From a virus: a stretch of DNA of 25,982 nucleotides. Both the position numbers and the translations under genes were made by a program. The notes beneath the pieces were generated by a model. That model searched no databases. It saw only the letters and a list, made by a program, of their open reading frames with translations, and was not told the origin of the DNA. The stretch covers positions 1 through 25,982 of IMG/VR virus record IMGVR_UViG_3300042469_000054; one strand, 5' to 3'. Of the stretch, positions 14,672 to 20,720 are shown piece after piece (position 1 is the first letter of the stretch; every line of letters starts with the position of its first letter).

Positions 14672-15359
14672 ATTTCTGTATTTCTGTTAGTCTAAATTCT
14701 TTTAAATCTTTAGCATACTGATTTATTTCTTCTTGAGTCATTCCTTCGCAATTACTAAACACAAATTCTTTTTTTTGTTGTTTAGGTTGTTCTGTATTGC
14801 TTTTCTCCCAAGTACGTACACAAGCCTTCCAATCTTTCATTTTGTTTCTACCAACCATCCAACCTTTTGATTCGTAAAAGTCTATAAAAGTTTCCGCATT
14901 AACAAAGTTTTTTCTTTCAATACAATAATCTAAAACCTCAATAGCCGAAGGCGGTGTAAATGTATTATTTTCATTCTTTTCTTTCTTTACATTCTTGTTA
15001 GTTGTTACTTGTTTGTTATTTGTTTGTTGCTCGTCTGTTATTTGGTTTGTTACTATCTGATATTTTTTGTAGTTAACTACCTGAATAATAGTACCTTTCG
15101 AGCTTGTTTTGATTGTTATTTCGTTTGTTGATTTTAGCTTACTTAATGAAGTTCTTATTTGTTGAATTGTCAAACCAACCTCTTTGCTTAGTAAATCCAA
15201 ACCAGTTAAAGTCTGACCAACTTCAATCAATTTTCCTCTGTAATTTCTTTCTTTGTGATTAGCTTTTAAAAGTAAATACATAAATAACCTAAACGTATTC
15301 TTATCGTCAAACCATTCCCACTCTAAAATTTGTCTGTGTAATTTTATCCAGCCACTCAT
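14664..15359 (-). CDS. Replication initiation protein, winged-helix (O/DnaD-like)
   Basis: 231 aa. The N-terminal region begins MSGWIKLHRQILEWEWFDDK, a start I recall from phage replication initiators of Bacteroidota, and continues with a winged helix: LLLKANHKERNYRGKLIEVG, then GLDLLSKEVGLTIQQIRTSL (recognition helix), then a beta wing TSSKGTIIQVVNYKK. A Thr/Asn/Gln-rich linker (about 103-137) leads to a C-terminal helical domain with FIDFYESKGWMVGRNKMKDW and a tail NCEGMTQEEINQYAKDLKEF. This bipartite plan, DNA-binding head plus helicase-binding tail, is shared by lambda O- and DnaD-type proteins. The origin could lie within its gene, notably in the A/T-rich linker-coding part, or in the structured gap upstream. 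Confidence 0.72.
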   Translation of the reverse strand: MSGWIKLHRQILEWEWFDDKNTFRLFMYLLLKANHKERNYRGKLIEVGQTLTGLDLLSKEVGLTIQQIRTSLSKLKSTNEITIKTSSKGTIIQVVNYKKYQIVTNQITDEQQTNNKQVTTNKNVKKEKNENNTFTPPSAIEVLDYCIERKNFVNAETFIDFYESKGWMVGRNKMKDWKACVRTWEKSNTEQPKQQKKEFVFSNCEGMTQEEINQYAKDLKEFRLTEIQKYG

Positions 15360-15544
15360 TACTTCATATCTTTTTCAATGTGATGCAATACTCCTTTTAA
15401 TTGAAACGCTTGTTTTTTAGTTAAATAATAACAAGTTGTTATTCCAGTATCGCAATCTACAATTGATAATTGAATTAAATTTTGTTTATAAACGCATTTG
15501 ATTTCAAGTTTTGTTTCATATAAATCTGTTAAATAATAATTCAT
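15359..15544 (-). CDS. Small protein before the replication initiator
   Basis: 61 aa, starting MNYYLTDLYETKLEIKCVYK and ending GVLHHIEKDMK. It looks alpha/beta with a Cys-rich middle (DCDTGITTCYYL). The stop and the start of the initiator overlap (TAATG), so the two are coupled. It is the first gene behind the structured leader at 15568-15646. No family is recognised; it may simply be a small helper protein of the replication block. Confidence 0.65.
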   Translation of the reverse strand: MNYYLTDLYETKLEIKCVYKQNLIQLSIVDCDTGITTCYYLTKKQAFQLKGVLHHIEKDMK

Positions 15545-15567
15545 AATATTAAAATAATTAAGTAAAT

Positions 15568-15615
15568 AAAAAAGCTCCTATCGTCAAGGTTGTGCCGACC
15601 TATCGGATAAGAGCT
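15568..15615 (-). terminator. Intrinsic terminator in the leader of the replication block
   Basis: Outer stem AGCTC/GAGCT (15573-15577 with 15611-15615), then a C-A mismatch, then TATC with GATA, an internal loop and an inner 4-bp stem, followed by TTTTTT on the minus strand. It would stop transcription about 25 bases before the start codon at 15544 unless overcome, so it can gate the replication genes. Its apical loop is complementary to the loop of the preceding hairpin. Confidence 0.65.
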
Positions 15616-15646
15616 AAACTAAATTTTTTCACGTTCCGGCACGAAC
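15568..15646 (-). ncRNA. Structured leader/small RNA with two hairpins and a kissing loop
   Basis: On the minus strand three parts are visible. Hairpin 1 (15646-15633) is GTTC-GTGCCG-GAAC with a 6-base loop. An A/T-rich linker (15632-15616) follows. Hairpin 2 (15615-15573) has an outer stem of 5 bp plus 4 bp with one mismatch and an inner 4-bp stem AGGT/ACCT; its loop CGGCACA is followed by a six-T run (15573-15568). All six loop bases of hairpin 1 pair with the loop of hairpin 2. Located between a TAnnTTTG box and the replication genes, it is either a transcription attenuator or a small RNA of about 78 bases. No known RNA family is recognised. Confidence 0.6.
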
Positions 15647-15650
15647 AATG

Positions 15651-15687
15651 CAAATATACAATATACTAACTACTTTTCATCTTCAAA
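15651..15687 (-). promoter_or_regulatory. Candidate promoter for the structured leader
   Basis: TATATTTG on the minus strand at 15658-15651 is a full -7 box match; the -33 element is poor (TTTG at 15687-15684 is 25 bases away; only ATG lies at 19). If used, transcription would begin near 15645, at the base of hairpin 1. It overlaps the last codons of the gene at 15670. Confidence 0.45.
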
Positions 15688-15942
15688 CAATTGAATCTTT
15701 TGAACAATTTTATCAATTTCATTAACAATGTCAACCCATCGTTGAGCTGAATCTTCTGGTAGTTGTTCGCTTACATTCTCAACTATCTTTTCAACCCACG
15801 CGTAAAAGTTTTCACATCGTTGTTTAAATTCACGTTTGTATATTACTTCGTGAGATAGTTCATCTAATGTGTGAAGTATTGACTGCATCTGTAAAGTTAA
15901 CGCTAAGGTCAAATCTAAGTCTTTTCGTTGTTTAGTGTTCAT
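15670..15942 (-). CDS. Small helical protein, function unknown
   Basis: 90 aa, all helical by composition: MNTKQRKDLDLTLALTLQMQ, then HTLDELSHEVIYKREFKQRC and a Glu/Asp-rich end (KIVQKIQLFEDEK). It has one Cys and no recognisable domain. The next gene upstream (15955) ends 12 bases before its start, with an A-rich leader. It lies in a run of five small unknown genes between the SSB-like gene and the leader RNA. The strongly acidic helical end could be a protein-binding or inhibitor feature, as in many small phage proteins that target host enzymes, but there is no direct evidence. Confidence 0.65.
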   Translation of the reverse strand: MNTKQRKDLDLTLALTLQMQSILHTLDELSHEVIYKREFKQRCENFYAWVEKIVENVSEQLPEDSAQRWVDIVNEIDKIVQKIQLFEDEK

Positions 15943-15954
15943 TGTTCTTGTTGT

Positions 15955-16122
15955 TTAATTATCGTTAACAATATCTTGTAAGCCTTCAATAATGTTATCT
16001 TTAGAATATCCAGCACTTAACATCAATGTGTATATGTTACGTGTAAATTCAAAAACATCTTCATCATCGCAATCTGTTTCTATTGAGTGTTTAACTCCGT
16101 ATTTTTCAATGTATGCTTTCAT
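15955..16122 (-). CDS. Small acidic protein, function unknown
   Basis: 55 aa: it begins MKAYIEKYGVKHSIETDCDD and ends GLQDIVNDN. Very acidic overall, with DCDDEDVFEF at 17-26. The ATG at 16120-16122 has an A-rich leader (AAATAAAAAACT), like other genes here, and the frame is open to TAA at 15955. No other frame in the interval is better. Acidic mini-proteins of this size in early phage regions often mimic DNA or bind host proteins; that is inference only, and no family is recognised. Confidence 0.6.
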   Translation of the reverse strand: MKAYIEKYGVKHSIETDCDDEDVFEFTRNIYTLMLSAGYSKDNIIEGLQDIVNDN

Positions 16123-16144
16123 AGTTTTTTATTTATTAATATTA

Positions 16145-16330
16145 TTAAGATTTCCAAACTACAGTATTGCTATTATTCTCAATAAAACACTTTGCTTTTT
16201 CAATAGATGTATGCGTATTAGAAAAATTCATTTCAACCCAAAATGGAAACCATAATCTCCAAACTTGGCACTCATAACCGTTACAGTTATCTTTTACAAT
16301 TCTGTATTTTTTAAATTTTATTTTTTTCAT
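16145..16330 (-). CDS. Small basic aromatic protein, function unknown
   Basis: 61 aa, starting MKKIKFKKYRIVKDNCNGYE and containing CQVWRLWFPFWVEMNFSN, unusually rich in Trp and Phe for its size. The end (TSIEKAKCFIENNSNTVVWK) resembles the last helix and strand of a small alpha/beta unit. No membrane segment or signal peptide is convincing. It begins after a 15-base gap from its neighbour at 16346 and looks like one unit of a series of small early genes. Confidence 0.55.
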   Translation of the reverse strand: MKKIKFKKYRIVKDNCNGYECQVWRLWFPFWVEMNFSNTHTSIEKAKCFIENNSNTVVWKS

Positions 16331-16345
16331 TGTTATTGTTGTTTT

Positions 16346-16528
16346 TTATTTATAATTTCCTCGTCTATCTTCGCAGAACTTAATCCAATTATCCATCGTA
16401 TCACAATAGTATATAATACTTGGATGCTTATCTGCTTCTTTCAATGCTTCTGCTTTGCTTTCTGCACTTACTATCATTCTATCTGGTTTTCCGTTTGATA
16501 GCCAATAAAGTATAACGTACTGCTCCAT
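16346..16528 (-). CDS. Small alpha/beta protein, function unknown
   Basis: 60 aa: MEQYVILYWLSNGKPDRMIV, then a helix SAESKAEALKEADKHPSIIY and an end CDTMDNWIKFCEDRRGNYK. The strand-helix-strand pattern and length match small phage proteins of unknown function that modify host metabolism, but no specific family is recognised. It follows the HNH gene by only 2 bases, so it is probably transcribed from the promoter at 17060-17091. Confidence 0.6.
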   Translation of the reverse strand: MEQYVILYWLSNGKPDRMIVSAESKAEALKEADKHPSIIYYCDTMDNWIKFCEDRRGNYK

Positions 16529-16530
16529 AG

Positions 16531-17055
16531 TTAATTGTTTTTTAATAATTCAAAATACTGAATATGTTTTTCTTTTGAGTCTAATAAAATACCATCTAAT
16601 CCTCTGTACATCATTCTTTCTTGGTCATAAATAATATGTCTATGCAAAAAATAATGGTCTTGTATTTTTAACTCAATAACATCTAAAGCATAATTTATAT
16701 TATAATTCCAATGATGTAAATGATAACCTTCTTTTGCTTTTAATTTACGACCAATTTTAATTTTACATTTATACTTTTCAGGATATTTAAGTCTATATAA
16801 ATTTATATGTAACTTTTTGTTTTCAGGTGTTGGTTTATGTTTGTCTTTATAATTAAGTCTATGGTACTTTTCACGGTTTCTATCCTTTTCTTTTTGTACA
16901 TAGTCTTTATCTAATTTTAAAACATTTTCCCTTTGCCTTACATCTTTCTTTGTGCAATCTTTACATTTATTTAAATAACCATCACCCATTCCAGAGTGCT
17001 TGTAAAATTCAGATACTCCCTTCTCAATATTACATTTAAAACATATTTTTTTCAT
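16531..17055 (-). CDS. Probable HNH endonuclease with zinc-ribbon N-terminus
   Basis: 174 aa. An N-terminal zinc-ribbon has Cys5/Cys8 ([20 protein letters not shown]) and Cys31/Cys34 (KCKDCTKK), common in phage HNH proteins. A long basic, Lys/Arg-rich spacer follows. The candidate active site is HLHHWNYN (112-119, His114/His115), an Asp at 125 (DVIELKIQ) and HYFLHRH (134-140), which reads as an HNH/His-Me-like core. Stand-alone genes of this kind are often homing-type selfish elements. The gene has its own promoter-like site with two 11-bp repeats, is AT-rich by eye, and does not overlap either neighbour, in contrast to the tightly packed genes around it. An alternative is a host-DNA nuclease used in takeover. 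Confidence 0.65.
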   Translation of the reverse strand: MKKICFKCNIEKGVSEFYKHSGMGDGYLNKCKDCTKKDVRQRENVLKLDKDYVQKEKDRNREKYHRLNYKDKHKPTPENKKLHINLYRLKYPEKYKCKIKIGRKLKAKEGYHLHHWNYNINYALDVIELKIQDHYFLHRHIIYDQERMMYRGLDGILLDSKEKHIQYFELLKNN

Positions 17056-17059
17056 ATTT

Positions 17060-17091
17060 CAAAGATAACTATTAAAAAGGTAGTATCCAAA
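17060..17091 (-). promoter_or_regulatory. Strong Bacteroidota-type promoter before the HNH gene
   Basis: On the minus strand TTTG (17091-17088), 20 bases, TATCTTTG (17067-17060): a full match to the consensus. The ATG at 17055-17053 is only 4 bases after the box, so transcription would begin at or next to the start codon and produce a leaderless message. This is a high-quality match and well isolated. Confidence 0.65.
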
Positions 17092-17103
17092 TTTAAAAAG
17101 GTA
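17072..17103. repeat. Two direct 11-bp repeats in the HNH promoter
   Basis: TTAAAAAGGTA occurs at 17072-17082 and 17093-17103, exactly 21 bp apart (two helical turns). The first copy lies between the -33 and -7 boxes, the second just upstream of -33. Such placement is typical of operator half-sites bound on one face of DNA. Confidence 0.55.
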
Positions 17104-17128
17104 ATTTTTAGTTTTTATTTACGAGATA

Positions 17129-17446
17129 CTATAACTCTACATTAAAAGGTAAATCACTTTCCTCTTGTTGTGCGAACTTCTGCGATGCCGTTTGAAGTGG
17201 TTTATCTTGCTTCTCAGCAACTTTAACCTCTCCATTAGTATAAACTACTTTGCCATTACCTAAATAACGCTTAGAAGTCTTTAAATCACGTTCTTCTTTT
17301 GTTTGCGATTCTGTTAACCCAACGTTGTTTCCGTATTGGTCTGTAGAATCATTGATTGAAATTGTCAAGTTTAAATACTTTCCATTGTATAACTTGCTTT
17401 TGTCGATTTTTGTAACGTCAATTGACGCATTGATAAGTGTACTCAT
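17129..17446 (-). CDS. SSB-like protein of the recombination cassette
   Basis: 105 aa. Residues 1-60 have a beta-rich pattern (INASIDVTKIDKSKLYNGKY, LTISINDSTDQYGNNVGLTE) that looks like one OB-type barrel half, and I recall such proteins with this QYGNNVGLTESQTKEERD segment in Bacteroidota phages. The C-terminal third is disordered and acidic, ending EESDLPFNVEL, with DLPF (98-101) four residues from the end, close to the SSB protein-recruitment tip. It follows the exonuclease gene by 12 bases in the Erf cassette. A single-stranded DNA-binding or annealing partner is the most likely role; a canonical SSB fold is not certain at this length. Confidence 0.5.
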   Translation of the reverse strand: MSTLINASIDVTKIDKSKLYNGKYLNLTISINDSTDQYGNNVGLTESQTKEERDLKTSKRYLGNGKVVYTNGEVKVAEKQDKPLQTASQKFAQQEESDLPFNVEL

Positions 17447-17458
17447 TTTACTTTGTTT

Positions 17459-18142
17459 TTATTTGTTTAAAATTAATAATAATTCTTGATAATACTCTCG
17501 TGCTACTTCAATTCTTTGCTTTAATTTTTCAATGTCCGCTTCGTTGTATTCAACTATAAATCTTTTAACACGTAGTTCATTTGGTATGTGGTCAAAATTG
17601 TGTAAACTTTGCACCGCTTCACGTACAAGTAAATCTTCTTCAATTAGATTTAACTTCCAATGCTCCTTACGAACTTCGCTTTCTACAATATCAAACGGTG
17701 TGTTTGTTAAGCAATAAACCAATTCAGCTTGTTTGTGTCCAGTTAAATACATATATCCTTGTAATTGCCAGTAGTACGCTTTGTTTTTAAGTTCCTTATC
17801 AAACATTGGAAACGTAGCACCAGACCAACTGCATTTTATATCAGCAAGTAAAGTGTCATTAACCAAATCTGGTGTACCTACAACATAATCATTTTTAAAC
17901 TTTTCTTCGTTTTTTAAAATCCAGTTCCAGTCTAATACTTCACTTGCTAACTCAATAGCTATATCTTCGTTTTGGTTTCCTTTGTCGGTATATCGTGAAC
18001 TAAATTCTTTGTAGATACCTAATTCTTTCTCTCTGAACATATCTTCGATAAGAGTCTTTGCAGTAGCAGACAAAACCTCGCTTTTTGTACGAGATTCTGT
18101 CATTAAATTTCCTAACTGCGAACATCTAAATAGTAAACTCAT
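17459..18142 (-). CDS. YqaJ/lambda-exonuclease-type recombination nuclease
   Basis: 227 aa from ATG at 18142, which overlaps the upstream stop as ATGA; a longer start at 18175 is possible but adds only MEHNNNRKSFI and overlaps more. The start MSLLFRCSQLGNLMT is the usual beginning of these nucleases. PD-(D/E)XK landmarks are Glu59 (KGNQNED), Asp92 (VVGTPDLV) and Asp101-Ile-Lys103 (LADIKCSW), followed by YYWQLQGYMYLTG (about 130-142), the conserved QLQ helix. It resects double-stranded ends, giving the 3' single strands that Erf anneals. Its place next to Erf and an SSB-like gene makes a complete exonuclease/annealing recombination set. Confidence 0.82.
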   Translation of the reverse strand: MSLLFRCSQLGNLMTESRTKSEVLSATAKTLIEDMFREKELGIYKEFSSRYTDKGNQNEDIAIELASEVLDWNWILKNEEKFKNDYVVGTPDLVNDTLLADIKCSWSGATFPMFDKELKNKAYYWQLQGYMYLTGHKQAELVYCLTNTPFDIVESEVRKEHWKLNLIEEDLLVREAVQSLHNFDHIPNELRVKRFIVEYNEADIEKLKQRIEVAREYYQELLLILNK

Positions 18143-18516
18143 AATAAAGGATTTTCTGTTGTTATTATGTTCCAATGTGTTGCTTCATTTGCTTCAGTTG
18201 ATTTTTTTGAAGCACTAAAAACAAAATGCTTGCCATCTTTAAAATGTGCATAATATCCTACTGCCCAATAAAAATCCTCTCCATTTCTAAACCAAACAAG
18301 TGTATCTTTTTCGATTGGTTGTTCTTTGAATGGATATTCTAAAAATGCTGATGGGTATTTGTCGTCTGTTTCCATTTTACCGTCAAATGTATAAGTATTT
18401 TTTTCTGTTACAATTGGATATGTGTCAAGACATTCAACGTTAATAACTTTTGTCCAACCATCTTCAATAGTCCAAATTTTATCGCCTACTTTTACTTTAC
18501 TTAAATCTGATTTCAT
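18139..18516 (-). CDS. Beta-rich conserved protein in the recombination cassette
   Basis: 125 aa, starting MKSDLSKVKVGDKIWTIEDG with WTKVINVECLDTYPIVTEKN and later DDKYPSAFLEYPFKEQPIEK, then VWFRNGEDFYWAVGYYAHFK. Repeated aromatic/Gly strands give an SH3- or Tudor-like impression. I recall related proteins in Bacteroidota phages, usually unassigned. It is linked by ATGA overlaps on both sides, to Erf (18513-18516) and to the exonuclease (18139-18142), so it is probably part of the recombination operon. It has no catalytic motif; an adaptor or regulatory role is conjecture. Confidence 0.65.
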   Translation of the reverse strand: MKSDLSKVKVGDKIWTIEDGWTKVINVECLDTYPIVTEKNTYTFDGKMETDDKYPSAFLEYPFKEQPIEKDTLVWFRNGEDFYWAVGYYAHFKDGKHFVFSASKKSTEANEATHWNIITTENPLL

Positions 18517-19019
18517 AGCGTTGCAAATGTTAATTTTTGTGCTTCTGTTAATTCAAATTGCAATAAATCTTCTTTCTTAGCAAGTCCTTTTCCTATTGCT
18601 TCAATTGCTTTGTTAAAACGCTCATCTGTAATTGTTTTAACTTTCTTTACTTGCTCACCTGATGCATCCGTATCTTTGTCTGTTACAATACCTAAAATAG
18701 AACTCAAAGCGTAACGTCTAAAGTAAGTTAATTGCGAACCATAGACTTGAAACTCATTCATTCCTTTAAGCGATACATCTTTAAGCAATGCCATTTTAGA
18801 TTCTATTGTTTCCCCAGATTCTACGTGAAACAAAATAGTAGTTAAATTCTCGTTTTCGATTAATTGTGTGAAACCCAATCCGTGCTTTTTTAATAGTGGA
18901 TTAATTACGCTAAAGATTTTAGGCAAATCTGCAAAGGTATATCCATAACCTTGCGTTGCTTTGTGAATTACTGGTACTTCTTGTTGAAATTCTGCTAAAC
19001 TTTTAAATAGATTTTTCAT
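18513..19019 (-). CDS. erf: Erf-family single-strand annealing protein
   Basis: 168 aa. The core GYGYTFADLPKIFSVINPLL (24-43) followed by KKHGLGFTQLIENE and the later GSQLTYFRRYALSSILGIVT (about 94-113) with DKDTDA matches the Erf family closely. Erf proteins (P22 type) anneal complementary single strands during phage recombination and circularisation. The C-terminus is a short helical tail rather than the long second domain of P22 Erf, which is common in short Bacteroidota versions. It is the first gene of the cassette, 42 bases downstream of the DnaA-domain-IV-like gene, with a weak TATATTTA box (19058-19051) in between. Confidence 0.9.
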   Translation of the reverse strand: MKNLFKSLAEFQQEVPVIHKATQGYGYTFADLPKIFSVINPLLKKHGLGFTQLIENENLTTILFHVESGETIESKMALLKDVSLKGMNEFQVYGSQLTYFRRYALSSILGIVTDKDTDASGEQVKKVKTITDERFNKAIEAIGKGLAKKEDLLQFELTEAQKLTFATL

Positions 19020-19062
19020 TTTTTTGTTTTTTAATTGTTAATAATTTCTGTAAATATAAACA

Positions 19063-19452
19063 TTATTCTTTAATTGATAACTTTTTAATCAATTTATTTT
19101 TCACTTCCCAAAACTGGTGTATGTTATTAGCATCTAAAATATCCAATTCAATTTCTGTTAACTGCAATTTTGACTCTGGCTCAATATCACAAATAGCTAA
19201 ATTTAACTCTTGCTCAATTCGTGTGTTTAGTTCTTTAAAGTCATCGTATTTAATATTCAAAGTGTAACATCTTAAACCGTGTAATATAGTTGCGTGGTTC
19301 TTGTTAAATAATTTTCCTATTTGTGCTAAAGTCCATTTGTCATTACGCAATTGCGTGTACATTATCGAACGAATATAAACTAATACTCTTGCTCTGTTTG
19401 GTGTTGCTAATTGGTATCTTTCTATTACTTCTTTTACGTTTTCTATTTTCAT
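19063..19452 (-). CDS. DnaA domain IV-like DNA-binding protein
   Basis: 129 aa, start chosen at 19452 (one base after the preceding stop); an ATG at 19473 would overlap it. The N-terminal half has PNRARVLVYIRSIMYTQL and WTLAQIGKLFNKNHATILHG (40-59), matching the helix-turn-helix of DnaA domain IV, whose signature ends in DHTTVLHA. There is no ATPase domain, so this is only the DNA-binding module. The rest is helical (LQLTEIELDILDANNIHQFW). It could bind DnaA-box-like sites to influence host or phage initiation, or act as a regulator of the early operon. Its family outside DnaA is not known. Confidence 0.68.
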   Translation of the reverse strand: MKIENVKEVIERYQLATPNRARVLVYIRSIMYTQLRNDKWTLAQIGKLFNKNHATILHGLRCYTLNIKYDDFKELNTRIEQELNLAICDIEPESKLQLTEIELDILDANNIHQFWEVKNKLIKKLSIKE

Positions 19453-19453
19453 T

Positions 19454-19636
19454 TTATTGATTATATGTTTCATTGTAATATTGTTCTGCCGTCATCATTG
19501 ATATATGGCTTGTTTGATAAGCATTAATAATTTGTTGCTTTTCCATTTCTATGGCTTGTTTTAATACATTTTCAAAGTTAAATATTTTATCACTTTGTAT
19601 TCTTTCTGCAAACCATTCTACTGCTGTTTGTTTCAT
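19454..19636 (-). CDS. Small early phage protein (MKQTAVEWF type)
   Basis: 60 aa: MKQTAVEWFAERIQSDKIFN, then FENVLKQAIEMEKQQIINAY and SHISMMTAEQYYNETYNQ. This type, starting MKQTAVEW, is recurrent in Bacteroidota phages and mobile elements and is usually unannotated. It is helical with a conserved-looking EMEKQQIINAY segment. ATGA overlap with the preceding gene fixes its start. The function is unknown. Confidence 0.75.
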   Translation of the reverse strand: MKQTAVEWFAERIQSDKIFNFENVLKQAIEMEKQQIINAYQTSHISMMTAEQYYNETYNQ

Positions 19637-19869
19637 TGTTCTTGTTGTTTAAATATTTCATTATAATCTGATTCTTTTCCGCACCACCATTTTTTAACAT
19701 TTTCTGAAGTTGTTTCTTCTAACCAACAGGCTCTAAAGTCAAAAGTCCATACACTGCGTTTACCAATCCATTCACTATCTACCCACCTCCAACTTATGTT
19801 GTTTTTATCAAGAAATCTGTATTTAGTGCCTTTAATTAATTCTTTGCATAAATCGTTTGTGCTATTCAT
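19633..19869 (-). CDS. Small Trp-rich early protein, function unknown
   Basis: 78 aa, with five Trp in ISWRWVDSEWIGKRSVWTFD and two more in WLEE and KWWCGK. The segment SVWTFDFRACWLEE looks like a beta-hairpin. The end (SDYNEIFKQQEQ) is polar. It overlaps both neighbours as ATGA, so it belongs to the early operon. No family is recognised; the high Trp content could suit binding to a protein or nucleic acid surface. Confidence 0.65.
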   Translation of the reverse strand: MNSTNDLCKELIKGTKYRFLDKNNISWRWVDSEWIGKRSVWTFDFRACWLEETTSENVKKWWCGKESDYNEIFKQQEQ

Positions 19870-20102
19870 TTTAAATCTTGTTTTAAGTTAGTAATTATTT
19901 TTTTTCTTTCAATATTTTCAATATCTAATCTCAATCTTTCAAGGTACAAACAGAAATCCATTGCTTCTTGTTGTGCTTCGTTTATCCATTCAAGCGTGCT
20001 TAAATCGGTTCTTTCGAGTGTTACTCCGTACTTCTTTAAACCTTCGTCTGCACGTTTCTCGAACTTTTTAATTACGTTTAATACTATTCTATCTATTTCC
20101 AT
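19866..20102 (-). CDS. Small helical early protein, phage MazG-like pattern
   Basis: 78 aa from ATG at 20102. A longer start at 20153 adds a basic stretch (MRRKRRSRRIRILKT) that runs into the end of the zinc-finger gene and is rejected. Residues MEIDRIVLNVIKKFEKRADE and KKYGVTLERTDLSTLEWINE, then AQQEAMDFCLYLERLRLDIE match a phage protein type with E-x-x-x-E/D positions (Glu33, Glu37, Asp44) reminiscent of MazG-like nucleotide pyrophosphohydrolases, but it is short and I cannot be certain. Role if true: dNTP or alarmone cleavage in early infection. ATGA-linked to the next gene. Confidence 0.6.
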   Translation of the reverse strand: MEIDRIVLNVIKKFEKRADEGLKKYGVTLERTDLSTLEWINEAQQEAMDFCLYLERLRLDIENIERKKIITNLKQDLK

Positions 20103-20113
20103 TTTATTTGTTT

Positions 20114-20272
20114 TTAAAATTCGTATTCTTCTACTTCTCCGCTTCCTTCGCATTCAGGACACTCAATCACTTCTGTACATCCACCGCAACAATTCCAAGC
20201 TGGTTGGTCGCAATCTTTGTCTACTTCTATTCTGCCTTTGCCTTCGCATTGTTTACATTCTACTTCTATCAT
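20114..20272 (-). CDS. DnaJ-type zinc-finger mini-protein
   Basis: 52 aa, too short for many gene finders. It holds CKQCEGKGR (6-14) and later CPECEGSGE (38-46), two CxxCxGxG units as in the DnaJ Cys-rich domain, with CCGGC (28-32) between. The start overlaps the preceding stop (ATGA at 20269-20272). Such zinc-finger proteins occur as stand-alone genes in phages and often act as adaptors or chaperone mimics. A zinc-binding fold is likely; the partner is unknown. Confidence 0.75.
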   Translation of the reverse strand: MIEVECKQCEGKGRIEVDKDCDQPAWNCCGGCTEVIECPECEGSGEVEEYEF

Positions 20273-20508
20273 AACTTTTCGATTTCTTGTTTTACTTTAT
20301 TCCAATAACTTGCATACATATCCCATTCTAAACGGGATGAACTCCATCCATCGCTTTGTAATATCTCATCTACTGCTATTAATGCACATTTTTTGGCTAA
20401 TGCTTTATTTAATGCTGAAAGTATCCAAACACCATTTTCATCTGTTGCACTTTCGTGTAATAAAAAATATTTTTCAAACAATTCTTTTGCTTTTTCTTTT
20501 GGTGTCAT
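20269..20508 (-). CDS. Conserved early phage protein (MTPKEKAKEL type)
   Basis: 79 aa: MTPKEKAKELFEKYFLLHES, middle ALNKALAKKCALIAVDEILQ and end SYWNKVKQEIEKL. The combination MTPKEKAKEL...CALIAVDEIL...YW..VK.EIEKL is a recurrent small protein in Bacteroidota phages (recalled, not searched). It is helical and has no catalytic motif. Both edges overlap neighbours as ATGA. Function is unknown; it is a reliable marker of the early region. Confidence 0.72.
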   Translation of the reverse strand: MTPKEKAKELFEKYFLLHESATDENGVWILSALNKALAKKCALIAVDEILQSDGWSSSRLEWDMYASYWNKVKQEIEKL

Positions 20509-20720
20509 ACTGCTAAAATTTCGGTTAATACTTTGATATACCCTTGTTCAATTCTTTCAAGTCCACGTTTGCAAGTGTCTATTCTGTTTAATTTTTTTGA
20601 TTCTAATTTAGAAAATGGTTTTAAATAATCTAAATCTCTTTCAAGCCATTCAATTCTTGCTTTCATATCTTGATGCATTCGCATTAAGTCGGTAGCTTTT
20701 CCGTGTAAATCGTAGTTCAT
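20505..20720 (-). CDS. Small coiled-coil early protein
   Basis: 71 aa, fully helical: MNYDLHGKATDLMRMHQDMK, ARIEWLERDLDYLKPFSKLE and GLERIEQGYIKVLTEILAV. Heptad spacing of Leu/Met/Ile suggests a short coiled coil, probably dimeric. ATGA overlap with both flanking genes. Function unknown; it probably works with a neighbour. Confidence 0.65.
   Translation of the reverse strand: MNYDLHGKATDLMRMHQDMKARIEWLERDLDYLKPFSKLESKKLNRIDTCKRGLERIEQGYIKVLTEILAV

Noticed and set aside
19051-19058. TATATTTA as a promoter for the Erf cassette
   Set aside because: The last base differs from TAnnTTTG and no TTG or TTTG lies at the right distance; kept only as a remark.
20103-20153. Longer N-terminus (MRRKRRSRRIRILKT) for the gene at 19866
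   Set aside because: It overlaps the end of the zinc-finger gene, which is a better gene, and the ATG at 20102 begins a normal protein.
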